DNA of 64,000 nt, from the NCBI GenBank assembly GCA_047967505.1, contig CM106538.1; one strand, given 5' to 3'. The notes beneath the pieces were generated by a model that saw nothing but the letters and a program-made list of their open reading frames with translations, did not search any database and had not been told where the DNA came from. The position numbers and the translations under genes are program-made. This document shows, piece after piece, positions 58,227-64,000 of this stretch; the first letter of the stretch is position 1, and every line of letters starts with the position of its first letter. Source of the stretch: Dipteris shenzhenensis. Its lineage: Eukaryota; Polypodiophyta; Polypodiopsida; Gleicheniales.

Positions 58227-58900
58227 GAGAAATTGGGTTAGATATTTTGATATATGCATTTCAATTGAGACAAGCAGGGCAATTGCCAAAGATGACACAA
58301 TACATAACATTATCCCGAAAGATTCCAGAGACATTGATTGGATGCAGTGCACAAGTTAAAGCCAAGACATGCCATGCAAGAAAGAGGGTGGCATCTCAAC
58401 TTGGCTAGGTTAACTCAGAGAATGTTCTAGTGGATAGTTTGGAGGAAGAAGGCTCATACAACTTTGAACCCACAAATCTTTAGCTCTAGTGAATTTGAAG
58501 GTATAAGATTCGAGGATGAGTACTATTCTTTGTACAATCAATGGCATGTATATTTCTGAAGCAATGTAATTTCTAGCATATTAGATATTTGAAATATGTC
58601 ATGCCATGGTCCTTTTATTTGCATTGGATGCATAGGTCCATATTGTAATGGTTTTGAGACATTATTGTATTTTATGTGGATTTTGTATTCTAAGTAAAGG
58701 TTTTCATGCCTGTTTTCTAAAAAACCATTGTCGAAATTTTTTCAAATAAAGATGGTTTTTATGTCTTTTGTCAAAAGACATTGTGCAAAATGGCCATCTC
58801 TTTAAAAAATATGTAAAATTCACATGAAAAGAAGGGAATCTTTGAAAGATTCCTCTAGAGTTCTCATTTTGAGGTTACAGTTCTCAAATTAGATGTTACA
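58227..58900. other. AT-rich DNA, possible 3' coding remnant
   Basis: A short frame ending near 58,558 reads SSEFEGIRFEDEYYSLYNQW. It looks protein-like but is unassigned. The remainder is AT-rich with TTTTGTCAAAAGACA-type short palindromes. No gene is seen. Confidence 0.3.
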
Positions 58901-58902
58901 AT

Positions 58903-58977
58903 TTTGAGAGAGAGAGAGAGAGAGAGAGAGAGCAGGGGGGGGGGAGAGAGAGATAGGGGAGGCAAGATGGAAGGGGA

Positions 58978-59046
<69 letters not shown>

Positions 59047-59396
59047 TGGGGGAGGGAGGGAAGGGGAAGAGAGAGGAGAGAGGAAAGGGGAAGAGAAGGA
59101 AGGAGAGGTCTCTTGTATTGCCACCACGACAGCAAGAATTTTAACACAAAAAGGAGGAAGGGGGATGGGAGAGGGAATAAGAGGGGAGAAAGAGAGAGGG
59201 AGAGGGAGGGGAGAAATAATTTTTTAAAAACAAATTTAATTAGATAAGAGGGGAGAGGTGGGTGATGAGGAGGGGAAGAGATCGTGTTACCACAGCAGTG
59301 TAATCCCTTGGGCATACTATGCAATTGATTGACTTTGTAAGGTCAAGAGGACACTTGAAAGGGTGGGGAAGAAAGGGAGGGAGAGAGGAGAGGAGA

Positions 59397-59456
<60 letters not shown>

Positions 59457-59736
59457 AGAAAGACAGAGAGAGAGAAGGGAAGAGAAAGGAGAGGGAGAGG
59501 GAGAGGGAGAGGGAGAGGGAGAGGGAGAGGGAGAGGGGGAGGGGGAGGGGGAGGGGAGCGCAACATGAGGGAGAGGGAGAGGGGAAAGTGAGTGCAACAC
59601 AAGGGAGAGGAAGAAAGGGGAACAAGACGAGAGGGAGGGTGATTGAAAATGAGTTATAAGAGAGGTGAGAGTCAATATACTTCCCTCTAGGAATTCAAAC
59701 TTCTCGCTATAGAATTCAAAATTCCCGCTCCTCTTC

Positions 59737-59792
<56 letters not shown>

Positions 59793-60100
59793 CGCTTTTC
59801 CCTTTCTCCTCTTTCCTGTCTCCCTCTCCCCCCTCCCTGTCCCCCCTTTCCCCCATTCCCCACTTCCCCTCACCCCATTGCCCCTTTCTCCCCTTTTCCC
59901 ATTCCCGCATTCCCCTTTCCTCTCCTCCCATTCCCCTCCCCCCCCCCCCCCCTTTCCCCTCCCACCTTTCTCCTTTTCTGCCCTCCCTCCCCTTTCCTCC
60001 TTTATCTCCCCCCTGCCCTTTTACCCCCCCCCCCTCCACCCCCCTTTCCCCCCCCTTTCCTTCCCCCCTTTCCCTTCCCTCCCCTCTCCTCACTTTCCTT
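58903..60100. repeat. Purine block followed by pyrimidine block
   Basis: 58,903-59,660 is almost pure AG on the plus strand, with (GA)n at 58,905-58,932, 58,980-59,036 and 59,398-59,452, and (GGGAGA)n at 59,485-59,540. After about 70 bp of mixed sequence the strand bias flips: (CT)n at 59,742-59,790, then C-rich text to 60,100 with a C15 run at 59,938-59,952. A G run series at 59,037-59,067 fits a G-quadruplex. All long frames here are artefacts. Confidence 0.9.
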
Positions 60101-60250
60101 GCAATGTGACCGTACTTCCTTCTAATCCCCTCTCCTCCATTCCATTAATTCCCCTTTTTTCTTAACTTTCCAAGTGCAATGTGACCGTACTTCCTTCTAA
60201 TCCCCTCTCCTCCATTCCATTAATTCCCCTTTTTTCTTAACTTTCCAAGG
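60101..60250. repeat. 75-bp perfect tandem duplication
   Basis: The unit starting GCAATGTGACCGTACTTCCT at 60,101 is repeated from 60,176 without visible change. It lies directly outside the left inverted arm of the satellite block. Confidence 0.95.
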
Positions 60251-60478
60251 TATATTTTTAAGCGAGATTATTTGCCCAAAGGAGAATCTAGGAGCTTCTC
60301 CAAACTAGTTTAGCTAATAATATTTCAATCTTGAAATTTGATAAATTCACCCAAAAATTAACATAACTTCCTCTTACAAGACCCAAATTTAGCCCTCCAA
60401 CTACTCAAATCAGTCGACATAAGCCATCTAGAGTCATATATATGGTTAGAATTTTCAAATTACAGCTTATAGAAAACG
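60245..60478. repeat. Left inverted arm flanking the satellite
   Basis: Blocks such as ATATTTCAATCTTGAAATTT, ACCCAAAAATTAACATAACT, AAATTTAGCCCTCCAA and GGTTAGAATTTTCAAATT recur in reverse complement and reverse order at 63,755-63,985. Confidence 0.85.
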
Positions 60479-63400
60479 TGTGCAAAGTATCGTTCCCATT
60501 AAGTATGAGCACATTTGAATGACGCACCTCAGATTCTCATAACACTTGGTGAAAAAAGGTGTTTGTGGCAAGTTTAACCATCCAAAGAATATACGATGGG
60601 CATGATAATTTACATGCGCTTCAACATATGTTGGATTCACATGCTTAAAGTATCATATCCATCAAGTATGAGTGCGGTATTCTTATGACACACGTCAGAT
60701 AGTTTCTTTTGGCAGTTGTGCATATTACTTGGTGAAAAATAGGGTTTGTGGCAACATTGACCATCCAAAGCCTATCCGATGAGCATGATAATTTTTACAT
60801 GCATCATAATATGAAAAATTGATGCCAACACATAGTATCATGTCCATTGGGTATGTGCATGCTCGAATAACACACCTCAGATTGTGTTTTTTGGCAGTTG
60901 TGCATGACACTTAGTGAAAAATAGGGTTTGTGGCAAGTTTGACCATCCAAAGCATATCTGGTGGGCATGATACTTGGCACAGGACTCAACACAAGTGAAA
61001 TTTATATGATTGCAAGGTGTCGTGCCCATCCAGTATGTGCACAGTTGAATAACACACCTCAAATACTATTTTTTGGCGGTTCTGCATAATACTCGATGAA
61101 AAAGTGGGTTTGTGCCAACTTTGACCATCCAAAGCATATACGATGGGAGTAATACTTTGTAAGCACCTCAATATAAGTTTCAAAATCCTAATACTTTGCA
61201 AGCACCTTAATATAGGGGTATGCGTGCATTTGAATAACACACCTCAGATACTATTCTTTGGCAGTTGTGCATAACACTTGGTGAAAAATGGGGTTTGTGG
61301 TGCAATTTACCATCCAAAGCATATCTGATGGACACAATATTTTTCATGCCTCTCTAATTAGGTTATATCAACTCATGTGCAAATCATTGTGCCCAATGGG
61401 TATGAGATCATTCGAATAATACACATTAGATACTATTTTTTTGCGCTTTTGCATAACACTTAGTGAAAAATGGAATTTGGGGCACCTTTGACCATCGTAA
61501 ACATATCCTATGGACACTATATTTTGCACGCACCTCAACATATATTATATTGATGTGTATGCAAATTACAGCGCCTGTCAGATATGAGGGCGTTTGAATG
61601 ATACACCTCAAATACTATTTTTTCACTGTTGTGCATAACACTTGGTGAAAAACGGGGTTTGTGGTAACTTTGACCATCCAGAGCATATCTGATGTGCACA
61701 ATACTTTTCATACAGATCAACATAGGTTGTATTGATGAACATGTAAAGTATCGTGCCCATCGGGTATGTGCGCATTTGAATAACACACCTCAGAACATGT
61801 GTTTTTGGCAGTTGTGCATGATACTTGGTGCAAGATTGACTTTTATCAATAGTATCATGCCGATTGGATATGTGCATGTTCGAATAACACACCTCAAATA
61901 CCATTTTTTGGCAATTGTGCATTATACTTGATGGAAAATAGGATTTGTGGTGACTTTGACCATCCAGAGCATATATGATGGGCACGATAATTTTCACACA
62001 GCTCAAAATATGTTGTATTGAGGAACTTTCAAAGTATCATGCCCATCGGGTATGTGCACATTCAAATAGCACACCTCAAAGCGTGTTTTTTGGTGGCGAT
62101 TGTGCATGACACTTAGCGAAAAATGAAATTTATGGCGCGTTTGACCATCCAAAGCATATTCAATGGGCACGATACTTTGCAAAGACCTCAAAATATATTG
62201 GATTGACATGAATGCAAAGTATCATGTCCATCCAATATGTGAGCATTCGAATAACACACCTTAAACTCTATTTTTTTGCGGTTGTGCATAACACTTGATG
62301 AAAAAGGCGGTTTGTGACAACTTTTGCCATCCAAATCATATCCAATGGGGCATGATAATTTGCACACAACTAAAAATAGGTTGTATTTATGCATGTACAA
62401 AGCGCATTTGAATAACACAACTCAAATACTATTCTTTGGCAGTTGTGCATACGCTTGGTGAAAAATGGGGTTTGTGGTGCATTTGACCATCCAATGCATA
62501 TCCGATGGGAAAGATATTTTTCACACACCTCAAAATAGGTTTGGTTCATACTTGTGTAAATCATCATACCCTTTTAGTATGAGCGCATTCGAATAATACA
62601 CCTCAGGTACTATTTCTTGGCAACCTTGTGCATAACACGGTGAAAAAAGTAGTTTGTGGTGCATTTGACCATCCAAAGCATATTTGATGGGCATAATATT
62701 TTTCACATGCCTTAACATAATTTTATTGATGTGTGTACAAAGTATTGGGACCATTGGGTATGAGCGCATTTGAATGACACACCTTAGATACTATTTTTTT
62801 GCGATTGTGCATAACACTTGGTGAAAAACAGGGTTTGTGGTGACTTTGACCATCCAAAGCATATTTGATGGGCATGATACTTTTCAAATAGCTCACAATA
62901 GATCATATTTATACACGTGCAAAGTATCATGCCCATTGGGTATGTACGTGTTTGAATAACACGCCGCAGAGCATTTTTTTGGTGGATGTGCATAACACTT
63001 AGTGAAAAATCAGGTGTTTAACCATCCAAAGCATATCCAATGGGCATGATACTTTGTACAAACCTCAACATAGATTGGATTGACATAAGTGAAGATTATC
63101 ATGCCCATCGGGTATGTGCGTGTACAAATAACACACCTTAAATACTATTTTTTTATGGTTGTGCATAACTCTTGATGGGAAATGGGGTTTGTGGTGACTT
63201 TGACCATCCAAAGCATATATGATGGGTACAATAATTTGTACCTACATTAACATAGGTTGGATTCACGTGTGTAGAGAGTATCATGCCCATCGGTTATGTG
63301 CACGTGTTCGAATGACACACCTCAAATACTATTTTTTGACAGTTGTGCATAACACAGTAAAAAATGGGATTTGTGGGGACTTTGACCATCAAAAGCATAT

Positions 63401-63515
63401 CCGATGGACATGATACTTTGCACGTGCTTTAACATAGATTTTATTGACACATGTGCAAAGGATCGTGCCCATTGGTTATGTGCACGATCGAATAACACAC
63501 CTCAAATACTATGTT
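60478..63515. repeat. Satellite array, 182-bp monomer, 16 copies
   Basis: The anchor ACCATCC (or one-base variants) occurs at 60,577, 60,760, 60,942, 61,124, 61,309, 61,491, 61,673, 61,960, 62,144, 62,326, 62,486, 62,668, 62,849, 63,021, 63,203 and 63,385. Spacing is 181-185 bp in most cases, with deletions giving 160 and 172, and one 287-bp step holding a partial unit. The monomer includes GTGAAAAATGGGGTTTGTGG, TTTGACCATCCAAAGCATAT and a GCCCATCGGGTATGTGC block. Copies differ by point changes. The length is close to that of a nucleosome plus linker. Minus-strand frames of 60-130 codons recur in each unit but carry no recognised motif. Confidence 0.95.
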
Positions 63516-63519
63516 TTGG

Positions 63520-63690
63520 CTTAAGGTTTAGGATATAGGGCATAGGGTTTAGGGTTTAGGATTTAGGGTATGATTTAGGGTTTAAGTTTTAGGGTTTAAG
63601 TTTTAGGAAATAGTGTTTATGGTATAGGAATTTGGATTTAGGCTATAGGGATTAGGGTTTAGGATTTAGGGTATGGGGTAGAGTTACAAA
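63520..63690 (+). repeat. Interstitial telomere-type repeats (TTTAGGG variants)
   Basis: About 170 bp of degenerate TTTAGGG units (TTTAGGGTTTAGGATTTAGG and similar) follow the satellite directly. TTTAGGG is the usual plant telomere unit. The decay and the sequence beyond show that this is not a chromosome end. Confidence 0.85.
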
Positions 63691-63754
63691 TATTAGCCAT
63701 GCTACCATTTTTAAGGCTTCAATTGGTTTAAGTATAATTAAACTTCATTCACAA

Positions 63755-63985
63755 GTTTTTAATAAGCTGGAATTTGAAAATTCTAACCCTATAGATGACT
63801 TTATATGGCTTATGCTAATCGATTTGATTACTTGGAGGGCTAAATTTGGACCTCATACGAGAAAGTTATGTTAATTTTTGGGCAAATTTATCAAATTTCA
63901 AGATTGAAATATTAGCCACTAGCTTGGAGAATCTCCTAAAATTGTCTTTGGGAAAATATTCGCCCTTAAAAAATTATCTTAGGGA
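63755..63985. repeat. Right inverted arm flanking the satellite
   Basis: It is the reverse complement, with point changes and small indels, of 60,245-60,478. AATTTGAAAATTCTAACC, TTGGAGGGCTAAATTT and AGTTATGTTAATTTTTGGG mark the match. The window ends 15 bp beyond the recognised match. Confidence 0.85.
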
Positions 63986-64000
63986 GGGTAGGGAAACAAG

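Noticed and set aside
60700-63000. Repeated minus-strand frames of 60-130 codons in the satellite
   Set aside because: They recur because the monomer repeats. They carry indels between copies and no recognised protein motif.
63520-63690. True chromosome end
   Set aside because: The TTTAGGG units are degenerate and are followed by an inverted copy of sequence found at 60.2 kb.

Overview
The window looks like repeat-rich intergenic DNA of a land plant with one well-preserved host gene. The evidence for a plant is a NIP-type aquaporin, degenerate TTTAGGG telomere-type repeats, and plant-type CACTA, hAT, Ty1/copia and Ty3/gypsy remnants. The density and variety of decayed elements would fit a large genome such as a fern or another seed-free plant, but that is a weak inference; the sequence does not name the species.

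Layout. 1-4.4 kb: AT-rich DNA with diverged duplications and short-motif arrays. 4.5-6.05 kb: a dead protein-kinase-like gene (+). 6.05-7.1 kb: a hAT transposase remnant (-). 7.2-10.6 kb: CACTA element A, with a TNP2 transposase (-) and a second gene (+). 12.9-14.7 kb: a five-exon NIP5/6-like aquaporin, 277 aa, the only convincingly intact gene. 15.9-18.7 kb: a dispersed repeat, an unknown transposon ORF and a palindromic motif array. 18.8-19.8 kb: a nested fold-back. 21.3-27.5 kb: a gypsy scrap and a copia element whose RT-RNase H half faces the opposite way to its gag-integrase half. 27.5-36.2 kb: CACTA element B, with TNP2 (-) and a second gene (+) whose intron is swollen by about 2.9 kb of microsatellite.

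36.2-47.2 kb: a DUF7869-like remnant, two LTRs with primer-binding sites but no coding interior, an inverted copy of the copia LTR, a gypsy RT fragment, another CACTA end, and purine-rich arrays. 47.3-52.4 kb: about a dozen copies of a palindromic GAATGGCA-type module in front of a broken two-exon gene with a possible ParB/DGQHR-like domain. This is my best candidate for an undescribed element. 52.4-58.7 kb: degenerate DNA with a 45-bp perfect inverted repeat, a coiled-coil ORF and a second fold-back. 58.9-60.1 kb: a purine block followed by a pyrimidine block. 60.2-64 kb: a 182-bp satellite (16 monomers) and telomere-like repeats, flanked by long inverted arms.

Apart from the aquaporin, a putative boric acid/metalloid or small-solute channel of the plasma membrane, the genes belong to mobile elements or are dead. 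Most premature stops are of the CGA-to-TGA, CAG-to-TAG or TGG-to-TGA kind, as expected from decay of methylated cytosine in silenced DNA. All splice sites and family calls come from reading the sequence; no search was run.
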